Notes under the pieces: generated by a model
What the model saw: only the letters and a program-made list of their open reading frames with translations
The model's database searches: none
Told to the model about the DNA's origin: nothing
DNA from: Martensiomyces pterosporus
Taxonomy: Eukaryota > Kickxellomycota > Kickxellomycetes > Kickxellales > Kickxellaceae
NCBI GenBank assembly: GCA_025201845.1
Contig: MU603929.1
Coordinates: 257,271-314,530, forward strand
Direction: 5' to 3'
Length of the DNA: 57,260 bases
Shown here: in pieces, positions 1 through 9,520 of the stretch
Layout: every line of letters starts with the position of its first letter
Position numbering within the stretch: position 1 is the first letter of the stretch
Translations under genes and position numbers: made by a program

Positions 1-398
1 TTTTTGAGCACAGGTAGTTTGAAGTGTGGGAGCAACCCACTCAGCTCAAATGAGCACTGTTGCAGCAATTTTCACAGCGGCTCACATCCTTTTTCCTAAC
101 TCCCATTTGTCTTGGTTTTGAGTAGCAAAAACGGGCCAATAAAATTCTTCTTCTTCATCCCCGCCTGTTCCTATAGCGCATCATGTGAATACGCCCAGTT
201 TTCACATGTGATTGCTACTGGCTTTTTGTCTGTGGAGAGTTGCTTTAGCAGACGACGTCGCCTCTGCAGCCCGCTCTCCTTATCTCCGCCCTCCGTCCCC
301 CGCTCAACTAAATAGCACGCTCTCTTCCCTCTCTTTCTCTTTCTCTATTTACTGGTTTTTCCTCCGCTGTTTTCTGTTCTCATTCAATACTGCTAACC
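1..398 (+). promoter_or_regulatory. Upstream region of the acyl-CoA dehydrogenase gene
   Basis: No gene is visible here. The last 100 bases before the start codon are pyrimidine-rich on the plus strand (tracts of TCTC from about 318 to 390), as expected around a fungal transcription start. A TAAATAGCAC element lies at about 308-317, roughly 90 bases before the ATG. A near-identical element occurs upstream of the two-TM gene at 12978. It could be a TATA-like core promoter, but this is only a pattern match. Confidence 0.4.
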
Positions 399-1643
399 AT
401 GCTTCGCTCGACCCTCGCCAGCACTGTACGCAGGTGCACTCGTGCCTTCACCACCACCAACGCGCCGCGTGGCACCGGGTCTGCCCTCGGCTTCCAGCTC
501 AACGAGGACCAGCTTTCTATCCAAGAGACTGCCCGCCAATTCGCACGCGATGTAATCATCCCCGCTGCCCCTCACCACGACAAAACTGGCGAGTACCCTG
601 TCGACGTCATCAAGCAGGCTTGGGAGCTCGGTCTGGTCAACACCCATATTCCCACCGAGTACGGCGGCCTGGGGCTTGGCGTTTTCGACGCCAGCCTTGT
701 CTCGGAGCAGCTCGCTTACGGCTGCACAGGTATCCAAACCGCCATCGAGGCCAATGGACTGGCAGAGGCACCTGTGATTCTCGCCGGCAGCGATGCCCAG
801 AAGAAAAAGTACCTCGGCCGTATGTCTGAAGAGCCCCTGATGGCTGCATACTGTGTGACCGAGCCTGGAGCTGGCTCCGACGTGGCTGGAGCGAAAACCA
901 CCGCTGTCAAGAAGGGCGACAAGTGGGTCGTCAACGGACAGAAGATGTGGATCACCAATGGCGGCAAGGCCAACTGGTACTTCCTCCTGGCCAAGACCGA
1001 CTCTAGCGCCAGCGCAGGCAAGGCATTCACAGGATTCATTGTGGATGCCAACACACCTGGAATCACTGTCGGCAGAAAGGAGTGGAACATGGGCCAGCGC
1101 GCATCTGACACCCGCGGCATCACCTTTGAGGATGTCGAGATTCCCGATGAGAACCGCCTGGGCGAGGTCGGTCAGGGGTTCAAGATTGCCATGGGTGCCT
1201 TCGATATCACCCGCCCGCTCGTTGCCTCTTCTGCTGTGGGCCTCGCTCAGCGTGCCATGGACGAGGCGTCCAAGTATGCGCTCGAGCGGAAGACCATGGG
1301 CAAGCCGATTATCGAGCACCAGGCGGTCGCCTTCATGCTTGCTGACATGGCCATCCAGATCGAGGCTTCGCGGATGATGGTGTGGCGTGCTGGCTGGCTG
1401 CGCGACCAGAACCAGAGGAACACTTACTACGCGTCAATTGCCAAGGCCCTGGCTTCGGAGACCGCGAACAAGTGTGCCTCGGATGCTGTCCAGATCTTCG
1501 GCGGCAACGGGTTCAACTCGGAGTACCCCGTTGAGAAGCTCATGAGGGACGCCAAGATTTACATGATCTATGAGGGCACCTCGCAGATCCAGCGCCTCAT
1601 TATCTCCCGTGCTGTTGCTGATGCAGCCAAGCAGAACCTGTAG
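399..1643 (+). CDS. Medium-chain acyl-CoA dehydrogenase, mitochondrial
   Basis: The 414-residue protein catalyses the first FAD-dependent step of mitochondrial beta-oxidation, acyl-CoA to trans-2-enoyl-CoA, passing electrons to ETF. Residues 1-25 are rich in Arg, Ser and Thr with no acids, a typical matrix presequence. The body is a full acyl-CoA dehydrogenase: N-terminal helical domain, the [12 protein letters not shown] flavin signature, WITNGG, and the medium-chain-type stretches [11 protein letters not shown] and [10 protein letters not shown]. The catalytic base is the Glu of [11 protein letters not shown] (about residue 392), at the position used by medium- and short-chain enzymes. The first ATG of the frame gives the presequence, and no intron is needed. 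The gene runs tail-to-tail with an acyl-CoA synthetase about 85 bases downstream, which fits a fatty-acid catabolic role. A short/branched-chain specificity cannot be fully excluded from sequence alone. Confidence 0.93.
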   Translation: MLRSTLASTVRRCTRAFTTTNAPRGTGSALGFQLNEDQLSIQETARQFARDVIIPAAPHHDKTGEYPVDVIKQAWELGLVNTHIPTEYGGLGLGVFDASLVSEQLAYGCTGIQTAIEANGLAEAPVILAGSDAQKKKYLGRMSEEPLMAAYCVTEPGAGSDVAGAKTTAVKKGDKWVVNGQKMWITNGGKANWYFLLAKTDSSASAGKAFTGFIVDANTPGITVGRKEWNMGQRASDTRGITFEDVEIPDENRLGEVGQGFKIAMGAFDITRPLVASSAVGLAQRAMDEASKYALERKTMGKPIIEHQAVAFMLADMAIQIEASRMMVWRAGWLRDQNQRNTYYASIAKALASETANKCASDAVQIFGGNGFNSEYPVEKLMRDAKIYMIYEGTSQIQRLIISRAVADAAKQNL

Positions 1644-1728
1644 GAGGATAGTGTGTTTGTTTTCAGTAGCTTCTTGTTATTGTAACTGGGATGGATGGAT
1701 TCCTGCAAAATGGAGCTGATTCGCAGCC

Positions 1729-3777
1729 CTAGAGTGCAGCAAGTGTTTGCATTTGCTTGCGGGAATCTAGCTCGCGATACAGCTCGTCGATCCGCTTGCG
1801 GTAGTGTGCAAGGGCAGCATTGCGCCTCAGCTTGAGCGTCGATGTGAGCAAGCGGTTGCTTTCAATGTCGAACGGCACTGCATCACAGTGTAGATTCTTG
1901 ATGATCTCGAATCCCTGAAGCTTCGAATTGCGGCCGTGCTTTTGGAGCTCCGCTGTCAGGGCTTTAACAACACGACTATCCTTGCAAAGGTTGTCAAACC
2001 TCGCGTCAAGGCTGCCTGCAATTTTCCTTGCCCAAGGCAAGAACGTCTCAGGGTCGGGGACAACAACAGCAACCAGCTCCGACTTTAGCGAATCTCCATG
2101 CACAAAGATGTTTTGAACAAGGCGGTGCCTGCTGTACACAATTTCCAAGTGCTCGGGAGCAACATATTCACCCTGCGACAGCTTGAAGATGTTCTTGCGT
2201 CTGTCGATGATCTTGATCGTGCCATCCTCGTTGAATTGGCCAATGTCGCCGGTAAGCAGCCACCCATTCTCGAACGCCTCATTCGTCTTCTCGTCGTCCT
2301 TGTAGTATCCCCGAAACACATTCCCGCCACGAATCAATATCTCACCACGTGGACAAGGCTTGTCCGTGCTGAAGTAGTTCATATCGGGCACATCTCGCAG
2401 GCGAATATCAACGCCAGGCATGGGAGCGCCGATGTGGCCACCTGTGTTTTCATCATAGAACTGGCCAGCTGCGGCTGCGCTGCTTTCTGTCTGACCGTAG
2501 CCCTCAAGTGCGTGGCATGAGAGCGCCACGCGGAGAAACCCGAGAACACTGGCGTCAAGTGGGGCGCTGCCAGATACCAAATACATAAGGCGGCCGCCAA
2601 ACAGCCCAGCGATCTTGTTGCAGATAATGCGGTCCCAAAGCGCGTGCTTGACCCCCCCACCATCACTGAGCTTTTGCAGCTTTTGGCTGATGGCTGCACG
2701 CGCAATTGTCCCCGTCAACCCAGGCGCATGGATAGTTGCTGCTGCGATGCGGTCGTAGATCCGATTCAGCAGTCGTGGCACCGCGATCATCAGCGTTGGG
2801 CGGAGAACTTGGGCATCTTCAAGAACACGCTGGATATCGCCAGAGTAAAATCCGATGCTTGTTTCTTCTAGCATTGCGGCATAGATTATTGCACGATCAA
2901 AGCAATGTGCCAGCGGGAGGAACGACAAGTATGTGTCCCGTTTTATTGGAATGCCAGCGCGGTAGGATATGGCTGCGTGGACATAGTTTGCATGAATTGA
3001 CATCACGCCCTTGGGATTCCCAGTCGTTCCCGACGTGTAGATGATAGTATTCAGGTCAGAAGCAATGGGTAAGGTGGGTTGTGTTGGCTTGACACGCCCC
3101 ATTTCAGTGACCTGGTTCATATCTAGGAGCACCACACCCTTGGACTCGGCCCACTCCTGAAGAATGCGGATTGAGCTGACTGTGAATGGCAGTGCTGCTG
3201 GGTTCCTGCCGTGGTCGTCGAACGAGTCCATGCAGATTATCACCTTGAGCCCTGGGATCCTGCTCCTGAGCTTCAGCAGCTTGGGGATCTTGTCGATCGA
3301 GCACACAATGACCTGGATCTCCGCGTGGTTGACGATGTACTCCACGGACTCGGCACCCAGGGTGTCGTACAGCGCAACCGAGTAGCGGCGCGACCTGAAC
3401 CCGCCAAACTCTGCAACCAGCCACTCGGGGCGGTTGATGGAGTAGATTCCTAGTGGCAGTTGCGTGGGCTCGCCTGGCTCTGGAGCAGCGTATCTGGCGT
3501 ACACGTGGTCCAGACCCGAGCCAAAGTTGTCAACCCACACGGCGGTTTCTTGAGCAGTTTTCCAGGTGTACTGACCAAATGCTCGAGTCCTCGTGTCGAA
3601 GTGACGTGTACCCAGGAGTGGGGTATTGGGGAAATGGGACACTGCGCGCTGGAATATCTCGTAGACAGTGGTGACGCTATCAAAGGTACTAGGGAGCTTG
3701 CCGTCCTTGTAGTCTGGGTGGCGCATGACAGCGGAGTACCCTGGCTGGGCAGAGAATGGAACCAGGTACGATTTCAT
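1729..3777 (-). CDS. Long-chain fatty acyl-CoA synthetase (AMP-forming)
   Basis: This 682-residue enzyme activates long-chain fatty acids to acyl-CoA with ATP and CoA. The AMP-binding motif YTSGTTGNPKG lies near residues 248-262. Further marks are the EGYGQTE segment, the TGDIG loop with its Asp, DRRKNIFKLSQGEYVAPE (the signature of eukaryotic long-chain synthetases) and the C-terminal NSKLQGFE region. Length fits the yeast Faa and animal ACSL families. I chose the ATG at 3777; the frame is open four codons further to a TTG, but that is not a normal eukaryotic start. The C-terminus ends in AAL, not a canonical peroxisomal PTS1, so location is undetermined. It is single-exon and convergent with the acyl-CoA dehydrogenase, so activation and first oxidation steps lie side by side. 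Confidence 0.93.
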   Translation of the reverse strand: MKSYLVPFSAQPGYSAVMRHPDYKDGKLPSTFDSVTTVYEIFQRAVSHFPNTPLLGTRHFDTRTRAFGQYTWKTAQETAVWVDNFGSGLDHVYARYAAPEPGEPTQLPLGIYSINRPEWLVAEFGGFRSRRYSVALYDTLGAESVEYIVNHAEIQVIVCSIDKIPKLLKLRSRIPGLKVIICMDSFDDHGRNPAALPFTVSSIRILQEWAESKGVVLLDMNQVTEMGRVKPTQPTLPIASDLNTIIYTSGTTGNPKGVMSIHANYVHAAISYRAGIPIKRDTYLSFLPLAHCFDRAIIYAAMLEETSIGFYSGDIQRVLEDAQVLRPTLMIAVPRLLNRIYDRIAAATIHAPGLTGTIARAAISQKLQKLSDGGGVKHALWDRIICNKIAGLFGGRLMYLVSGSAPLDASVLGFLRVALSCHALEGYGQTESSAAAAGQFYDENTGGHIGAPMPGVDIRLRDVPDMNYFSTDKPCPRGEILIRGGNVFRGYYKDDEKTNEAFENGWLLTGDIGQFNEDGTIKIIDRRKNIFKLSQGEYVAPEHLEIVYSRHRLVQNIFVHGDSLKSELVAVVVPDPETFLPWARKIAGSLDARFDNLCKDSRVVKALTAELQKHGRNSKLQGFEIIKNLHCDAVPFDIESNRLLTSTLKLRRNAALAHYRKRIDELYRELDSRKQMQTLAAL

Positions 3778-4802
3778 GGTGTTCGCCAAAATGTGGATGT
3801 AGAGCCAGCTGTGCTGAATATTAGCAAAGAGATATGTATGCTAGGTAGGGTGTAAAGAAAAGGAGTGTTTTTTCAGCAAGAATCAGCCGGTGAGCTAGAG
3901 CTCTTGTACCTCTCTTCGCTAGAAGACATTCCAAGCCTCACCTTGGGTTATCTTGGGCTCGCCGCTTCTGAGTGTCCCCAATCCTATGTGTTTACTCTGA
4001 GAACAATATGGAGGCGTGTCATTGTCTTTACTCTGGGTGGGTTCTTTCAGGGCGTTGCTCCCAGAATGCCAGCACTGACGTGTTGCAGCTGCCATCGCCA
4101 GGCAATCAAGCCATAAACGGATATTGCAATTGCTGCGTGCAGTACCCACGAATACAGCTTTATGCGGCATTGAGCCACTAGTGTGAACACTGAGCACTGA
4201 ATCTCACGGCACATGTGGCGCACGCAGATTGAATCTTGTGCTGGTGATAGATTAGCGCATGGTTGGTTTATCACCATGTGCGTAGACATGCCAACTCGAA
4301 AATCGACACTCCACGCGTGCTCAAGGCATGTCCCAGATTGTAAATCCAAACAGGTTAGATGGACAGTGTCATGCTACAATGCCGTCATAAAGCGGTCTCT
4401 TTGCGCACAGGCAACGCAATGGGGGAGAGAAGCCAATCCGACCACTTAGCATTTGGCTCAGTAAAACACACTGCACACACCATACTCGCTTATGTTATCC
4501 TTGGCTAAGTCAGCTGGGGATTTGCTACATGTCGCAATCCGGACATACGGGTGCAAATACAAAGCAGTGTGAAGGTGCTTGCTTCAAATGATGCGCCCTG
4601 TTTTGCGGAGGTGGACACAAGGAAAAGCACAAGGACGTGCAAAGGAGACAGACCCCGGCGTTCGCATATAATGCTTTGCCTGACCTACGTCTGTGTAGAA
4701 ACGCTATCGCACCGCTTTGTCTCCGAATTCCTGGACCTGTTATCTCTGCTACCCCCTTGCTAAACCGGCTATTGTGTTTTAGCCCGCTTTTCGTTCCTCC
4801 AA
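3778..4802. other. Intergenic region between acyl-CoA synthetase and esterase 1
   Basis: About 1 kb with no convincing reading frame on either strand; the short open frames show low-complexity or antisense-type composition. It should hold the promoters of two divergent genes: the synthetase (minus) and the esterase (plus). The esterase-side TATA box is listed separately. Confidence 0.5.
4667..4671 (+). promoter_or_regulatory. Putative TATA box of esterase 1
   Basis: TATAA in the context TTCGCATATAATG, 136 bases before the ATG at 4803. The paralogous gene at 6604 has a matching GTTTGCATATAGTCC, with TATAG 142 bases before its ATG. Downstream bases (a CTGACCTACGTCTGTGTAG-like stretch in both) also align. 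The box was therefore probably duplicated together with the gene. Confidence 0.45.
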
Positions 4803-5900
4803 ATGCGCACCAGCCCTACCATCCTGCTTGCTGTTGCCAGCACTATTAGGAGTGCACTTGTAGTCAATGCCGCGCCTGCACCCGTCCAGCCCAACCTCAT
4901 CGTCTTTGGCGACTCTCTATCAGACAACGGAAACACTGCTGCTCTAACCCACAACAGTACGGGGTACTGGCAGGGCCATGCTTCCAACAGCTACGTGTGG
5001 AACGAGTACGTCGCCAAGCTCCTGGACCTCAAACTGGAAAACCACGCGTACGGTGGTGCCACCAGCAACAACGTTTTGTCGCCTGTTGAGATCGGTAACA
5101 TTACCATCCCCAGCTTCCACGACCAGGTTGACGCTTGGTTACAGCAGAACCAAAGCCCAAGCCCATTCAACCTGAACAACGACATTATTCAGGTTGAAAT
5201 TGGCAGCAATGACGTCTTCCGTCATTTAGCCGGCTTGCTTAACGGCACAACCACTGTTCTGAGCCTTGCTGCCCAGCTTTCTAGCAATATCGGTGATGAC
5301 GTGCAGAGACTGGCTGACGCTGGTTACAAGAATATCAATGTATGGAACCTCCCAACATTGGACAGAACTCCAGCAGTCTTGTCCCTGGGTGCAGCTGCCT
5401 TGGTCAAGCCTTTGATTGCTTTTATAAACGGAGCAATCAGCATAGCAATTAACAGTGTTATTGCCAGGAGCAGCAGCAGGACCCAGGGGATCCATCTGCT
5501 TGACCTCAACCACCTCATGGGTGTCGCCTTTGACCCTCAGGTTCTTGCAGCGCTTGGAGTTGTTGATTCTACTGATGCTTGCTACGTGAAGTCGGCCAGT
5601 GGACAGGTCACTGTTTGCAGCAACCCAGACCAGCACGTCTTCTACGACAACGTTCACCCGGGTAGCCGTGTGCACTACCTGTGGGGCGTCTTTGCATCTG
5701 TATTGACTCGCAACCCTGATGCCATCGTTGATGTTCCCGCGGCATTGGCACTCATCAAGACTTTTGACATCCAAGACAGCAATCATGATAACAACATCAT
5801 TGTTGGTGGTATAACTAGCCCTGAGAGCAGCGCGATACCACCTGATAGCACTACGGCCCCCACCAGCACTACTCCTGTTGTTGTTCCAACCGCCAGCTAG
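4803..5900 (+). CDS. Secreted GDSL/SGNH esterase, copy 1
   Basis: The 365-residue protein starts with a hydrophobic signal peptide (about residues 1-24, cleavage near NAAPA). It belongs to the SGNH hydrolases of the CE16/plant-lipase-like type. Block I is FGDSLSDNGNT with nucleophile Ser38. Block II is in YGGATSNN, block III is GSND (about residue 133), and block V is DNVHP (about residues 282-286), supplying the Asp and His. It is likely an extracellular carboxylester hydrolase; the substrate is unknown. The C-terminus is a Ser/Thr/Pro-rich tail. Compared with the downstream paralogue the protein stops seven codons early: the TAG sits where the paralogue has CAG, and the following codons (P-S-R-K-C-S, then TAA) still align with its end (P-P-R-K-C-H). 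Single exon. Confidence 0.9.
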   Translation: MRTSPTILLAVASTIRSALVVNAAPAPVQPNLIVFGDSLSDNGNTAALTHNSTGYWQGHASNSYVWNEYVAKLLDLKLENHAYGGATSNNVLSPVEIGNITIPSFHDQVDAWLQQNQSPSPFNLNNDIIQVEIGSNDVFRHLAGLLNGTTTVLSLAAQLSSNIGDDVQRLADAGYKNINVWNLPTLDRTPAVLSLGAAALVKPLIAFINGAISIAINSVIARSSSRTQGIHLLDLNHLMGVAFDPQVLAALGVVDSTDACYVKSASGQVTVCSNPDQHVFYDNVHPGSRVHYLWGVFASVLTRNPDAIVDVPAALALIKTFDIQDSNHDNNIIVGGITSPESSAIPPDSTTAPTSTTPVVVPTAS

Positions 5901-5956
5901 CCCTCCAGAAAGTGCAGCTAACCCATGTTCCTTGGTGCTGTGGGGGATGGACACTG

Positions 5957-5962
5957 AATAAA
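5957..5962 (+). terminator. Putative polyadenylation signal of esterase 1
   Basis: AATAAA about 57 bases after the stop codon of esterase 1, followed by AT-rich sequence. This is the usual position for a 3'-end processing signal. Confidence 0.4.
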
Positions 5963-6461
5963 TAGGCAATACATATGTGCAAGAACTAGCGTTGTATATG
6001 TGGCTTGCCCACAGCTACCTCCCGCATTGGCAGTGGATTGCCGCACGGCCGATCTACCTGTGTGTGCAGGCATTCCAGTGGCATGTGAAAATCAGCATTC
6101 CAGATTTTCTGCCATGGATGCTCCAGCTGCAGATCCAGGCGCCGTGAGTGGACAGAGGCGTGTAGCATGCCCATCGTCGAACGCCTTTTTGTACAGACAC
6201 CGCCGCACAACAAAGCCGATTCTGGCACACACGCCAGCTTCGATATGAGTGCGGCTGATGTTTGCGAGTGTCTGGCAGGGCCAGGCACAGGGTCAGGCGG
6301 CGATCATCTGTGCCGTAGTTTGTAGTGCAGACATGCTATCACGGAAAGGCAAAACAAAGCAACGCTTAGACGCTCGCTGCAGCTAATGCGCCCTCTTTTG
6401 CAGCAGCACAAGCAGATGAAGTCGCAAGAGCGCGCAGACACAGTGGGTCTTTGAGTTTGCA

Positions 6462-6466
6462 TATAG
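6462..6466 (+). promoter_or_regulatory. Putative TATA box of esterase 2
   Basis: TATAG in GTTTGCATATAGTCC, 142 bases before the ATG at 6604. It aligns with the TATAA box of esterase 1 including flanking bases. The stretch 5901-6603 otherwise shows no gene. Confidence 0.4.
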
Positions 6467-6603
6467 TCCACTCCCTGGCCTGCGGCTGCGTAGGGATCCT
6501 GCAACAACAATTCCTGCTCCTTAGTCCCCGACCTGCTATTCTAGCTACCATCTGCTTATTTACGCTGATAATACTCCCTGAGCTCACCACTCACCCAGTC
6601 AAA

Positions 6604-7740
6604 ATGCGCATCAATTTTGGTATCCTGCTTGCTGCTGCCAGTGCTCTTATGAACGCATCGGCTGTTGTTGCCGCGCCTGCATCTGTCCAGCCCAACCTCA
6701 TCGTCTTTGGCAACTCGCTGTCGGATACCGGAAACACAGTCGCTCTGACCCATGGACAGGCGTACTGGAATGGACGCTATTCTAACAGCTACGTGTGGAA
6801 CGAATACACCGCCAAGCTTCTAGGCTACAAGCTGGAAAACCATGCATATGGCGGCGCCACCAGCAACAACATCTTGTCGCCTGTTATCAACGGCAACATA
6901 ACCATCCCCAGTTTCCACGACCAGGTCGCTGCTTGGCTGAGCAAAAACCCGAACCCGAGCTCGTTCAACCTGAACAACGACGTCATCCAAGTGGAGATTG
7001 GCGGCAACGACATCTTCCATCGCGTAAGCGGGCTGCTCGCTGGCACAGTTAATGTTCAAGAGTTTATTTCCCAGCTTGCGAGCAGCATCGCCAACGATGT
7101 GCAGACGCTGGTTGACGCCGGATACAAGAACATTGACGTGTGGAGTCTCCCAGCGGTGGACAAGGCTCCTATCGTCACGTCCGTGAACGCAGGCGCCCTG
7201 GTCAAGCCTTTGGTCGCCGCAATCAACACGGCCATCAGCAACGCAATCAACAAGGTGGCCAGCAAGAACAGCAGCAAGACGCAGGGCATTCACCTGTTTG
7301 ATCTCAACGGCCTCATGGCCATTGGCCTCAACCCCCAGGTGCTTGCAGCACTTGGAGTTACTGACTCTGCTGATGCTTGCTATGTGAAATCGGCCAGTGG
7401 ACAGGTCACTATTTGCAGCAACCCCGACCAATACTTTTTCTATGACTCCATTCACCCAGCCAGCCGCATGCACTACCTGTGGGGCATTGTTGCTGCCATT
7501 CTCACGCGCAACCCGACTGCTACTATCGATATTCCCGCAGCGCTGTCCCTCATCAAGACATTTGACATCCATGACAGCAGCCGCGATAACAACATCGTCG
7601 TCGGCAGCGTGACCGGTCCCGAGAGCAGCGCGATCCCACCTGCAAGCGCTGCACCCGCCACTTACACCACCTCGATACCCACTAGCACGGCCCCTGTTGT
7701 TGTTCCGACGTCAAGCCAGCCACCCAGAAAGTGCCATTAA
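6604..7740 (+). CDS. Secreted GDSL/SGNH esterase, copy 2
   Basis: A 378-residue tandem paralogue of the preceding esterase. I chose the ATG at 6604 because it begins a signal peptide (MRINFGILLAAASALM...VVAAPA) that aligns with copy 1. The frame is open for 51 codons upstream, but that extension has no match in copy 1. Block I reads FGNSLSDTGNT: Ser38 is kept but the neighbouring Asp of GDSL is Asn. The other blocks are intact: YGGATSNN, IGGNDIF, and DSIHP with the Asp/His pair. Because the GDSL Asp is not the catalytic-triad Asp (that one is in DxxHP), activity is probably retained, perhaps altered. The tail ends PRKCH after a Ser/Thr/Pro-rich stretch. It converges on the first 7-TM gene, with only about 70 bases between stop codons. 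Confidence 0.9.
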   Translation: MRINFGILLAAASALMNASAVVAAPASVQPNLIVFGNSLSDTGNTVALTHGQAYWNGRYSNSYVWNEYTAKLLGYKLENHAYGGATSNNILSPVINGNITIPSFHDQVAAWLSKNPNPSSFNLNNDVIQVEIGGNDIFHRVSGLLAGTVNVQEFISQLASSIANDVQTLVDAGYKNIDVWSLPAVDKAPIVTSVNAGALVKPLVAAINTAISNAINKVASKNSSKTQGIHLFDLNGLMAIGLNPQVLAALGVTDSADACYVKSASGQVTICSNPDQYFFYDSIHPASRMHYLWGIVAAILTRNPTATIDIPAALSLIKTFDIHDSSRDNNIVVGSVTGPESSAIPPASAAPATYTTSIPTSTAPVVVPTSSQPPRKCH

Positions 7741-7810
7741 CATAGTACCCACCTATAGCATTACAAAAAACCATTCTAGCCAAAGCAAATGATAATCTCA
7801 AGGTTGAAAG

Positions 7811-8830
7811 CTACACTAATATGCGGTTTGGATATGGCATGAGAGTGTCTCTGCTCTGGAATCTGCTCAGCTCCCCACAGCCACTCTGCCCGTCCTCGGT
7901 CATGCTGGATCCGGGGGGCCTGTCTATTACAGAAGAACCCACGCTAGGGCCATGATTGAGTGCGCCATTCCCTATTAGCTGGGCATTGCTAGCCATATCG
8001 TACTGCCTGACCAAGTTGGCTTCGACCATGCGGCTCATAAAATAAGCCAGATGCCTTTCTCTGTCCACAATGGAGTGGTAGATTGGCGGACCAAGAACAA
8101 CAAAGAAGTACGCCTGCGTAGGAATGAACTGAGCTACAGTGTCCAGCACATCGACGGTAGACCTCCTGTCGTGCAGTCCGCGTATCATCCTGGTGCATAT
8201 CGAGATGACTCCAGCGACGAATGTGAAGGTGAGGATAACGACGAACTCGCGAAACTCGTTGAAGCGAGAGTTGATTTTCCGCGCTTTGAACGTCAGGCCA
8301 AGACTAACTGCGAACTGGAAGACTACGAGTCCTATACCCACGTAGTATATCGCATTGTGGTTCATGCAGGTATATGAATCCGCGTAGTACTCATATCCCA
8401 GATCCTTTGGCAGCACGGCAGCCACAATGGCATATGCCAGCGAAAGGACTGATTGGTATGCAATGAGGGCCCAAAGGAGCTTGCCTCTCGCTGCACGTCT
8501 CCAAATAAAGATGCTGATATAAAAATACACCCGAATCTGAAACAGCGCAAAGAACAGATATACGCCAAGACTCATCCGTAGCCACGAGAAAGTTGCAACG
8601 CATATCAGCCAGCTCTTTGGCATGTATGATGAGTGGTTGACGTAGATGCTGCCGACAAACCAGCACACCATCGATATGTAGAGCAAGTACATTATCGGAA
8701 GGTTTCTAGACTTGAGCGGCGGATACGATCGCTGCGTAAAGGCGTACATAAGAACCAATAGATTTACAGAGAGGACAGAGAAACAGACCGCCACCACGGC
8801 GACGTCTGTTTTGCCTTTTATGAATACCAT
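7811..8830 (-). CDS. 7-TM receptor-like protein, copy A
   Basis: A 339-residue protein with seven hydrophobic helices: about 9-31, 43-65, 74-103, 115-140, 160-181, 194-217 and 231-253. It has a very short N-terminus without signal peptide and a hydrophilic Ser-rich tail of about 75 residues. The loop between helices 5 and 6 reads TFKARKINSRFNEFRE. This resembles the third intracellular loop of class C (7tm_3) GPCRs and fungal RGS-linked 7-TM proteins, which carry a KxRK...FNE motif. Other features shared with its neighbours are KSRNLPIMY after helix 1, PKSWLICVATFSW before helix 3, and VLGPPIYHSIVD at the end of helix 7. Neither an extracellular ligand domain nor an RGS domain is present. A sensing role is inference. 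Single exon, first of three tandem copies. Confidence 0.8.
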   Translation of the reverse strand: MVFIKGKTDVAVVAVCFSVLSVNLLVLMYAFTQRSYPPLKSRNLPIMYLLYISMVCWFVGSIYVNHSSYMPKSWLICVATFSWLRMSLGVYLFFALFQIRVYFYISIFIWRRAARGKLLWALIAYQSVLSLAYAIVAAVLPKDLGYEYYADSYTCMNHNAIYYVGIGLVVFQFAVSLGLTFKARKINSRFNEFREFVVILTFTFVAGVISICTRMIRGLHDRRSTVDVLDTVAQFIPTQAYFFVVLGPPIYHSIVDRERHLAYFMSRMVEANLVRQYDMASNAQLIGNGALNHGPSVGSSVIDRPPGSSMTEDGQSGCGELSRFQSRDTLMPYPNRILV

Positions 8831-9520
8831 CGTGTACGGCTATTCAACAATGCGCATATGAACCATATTATAATGCCGCTGATAGAGAGGACTGGCAAAA
8901 ACACTAAAGATGGCAAAGAAGCATCGGAGGACAACTGCCGGCCCAAGCTTTGTCCTGCAATAAATAGCACCGCTTGTGCCAAGAGGAAATCACAGAAGAT
9001 GGCACAGATTCCTCCTGGTTCTAAGACACATGATCTAAAAGTAGACATTGGCGTGTATATCCTGTGCACTGCGTGATTTCTTTTTTTTTTTTTGCTGTCC
9101 TTTGGAGACCTGGTTGCTTTTCATTAAGCAGGCATCAGCAAGGCTGATGGTGGATGCTGCTGGCCTAATTTCCTGCAGGTGCAATGCTTCACACAGGTCC
9201 AGCCAATAGATTATGCAGGCAGCACGCAGAGCGTCTTTACGGCAAGCATTCCTGTCTTGCCCGCTCCATTGTGCCGCGTTTTGGGGAGGCACTCTGCGTT
9301 GCCGCACTGTAAGTATGGCGCGTCTGTCCGGCGATGGCACAAGTCTATAGCTCTAGGACGCGCGTGCGTCAAAGCCCCGGGTCTACTTCCTTCACCGATA
9401 CCTTCCTTTGCAAAAGCGAATCATCCCAGCATCAATTAATTCTTCTATCCCCAGGAGCTAGAGGCATGGCGTGTTTACAATGGATAGACTAGTAGGAGGA
9501 AGCCACAGATCTGGAATACG
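8831..9520. other. Intergenic region between 7-TM copies A and B
   Basis: No coding potential recognised. It holds the promoter of copy A (AT-rich, with AATAAATAGCACC at about 8957 on the plus strand), a T-run at about 9080-9091 and the 3' flank of copy B. Confidence 0.4.

Noticed and set aside
393..1319. 308-codon minus-strand open frame
   Set aside because: Antisense to the acyl-CoA dehydrogenase, with no similarity to any family I know.
6451..6603. 51-codon upstream extension of esterase 2
   Set aside because: It would bury the signal peptide and is not matched in the paralogue; a TATA-like box lies within it.
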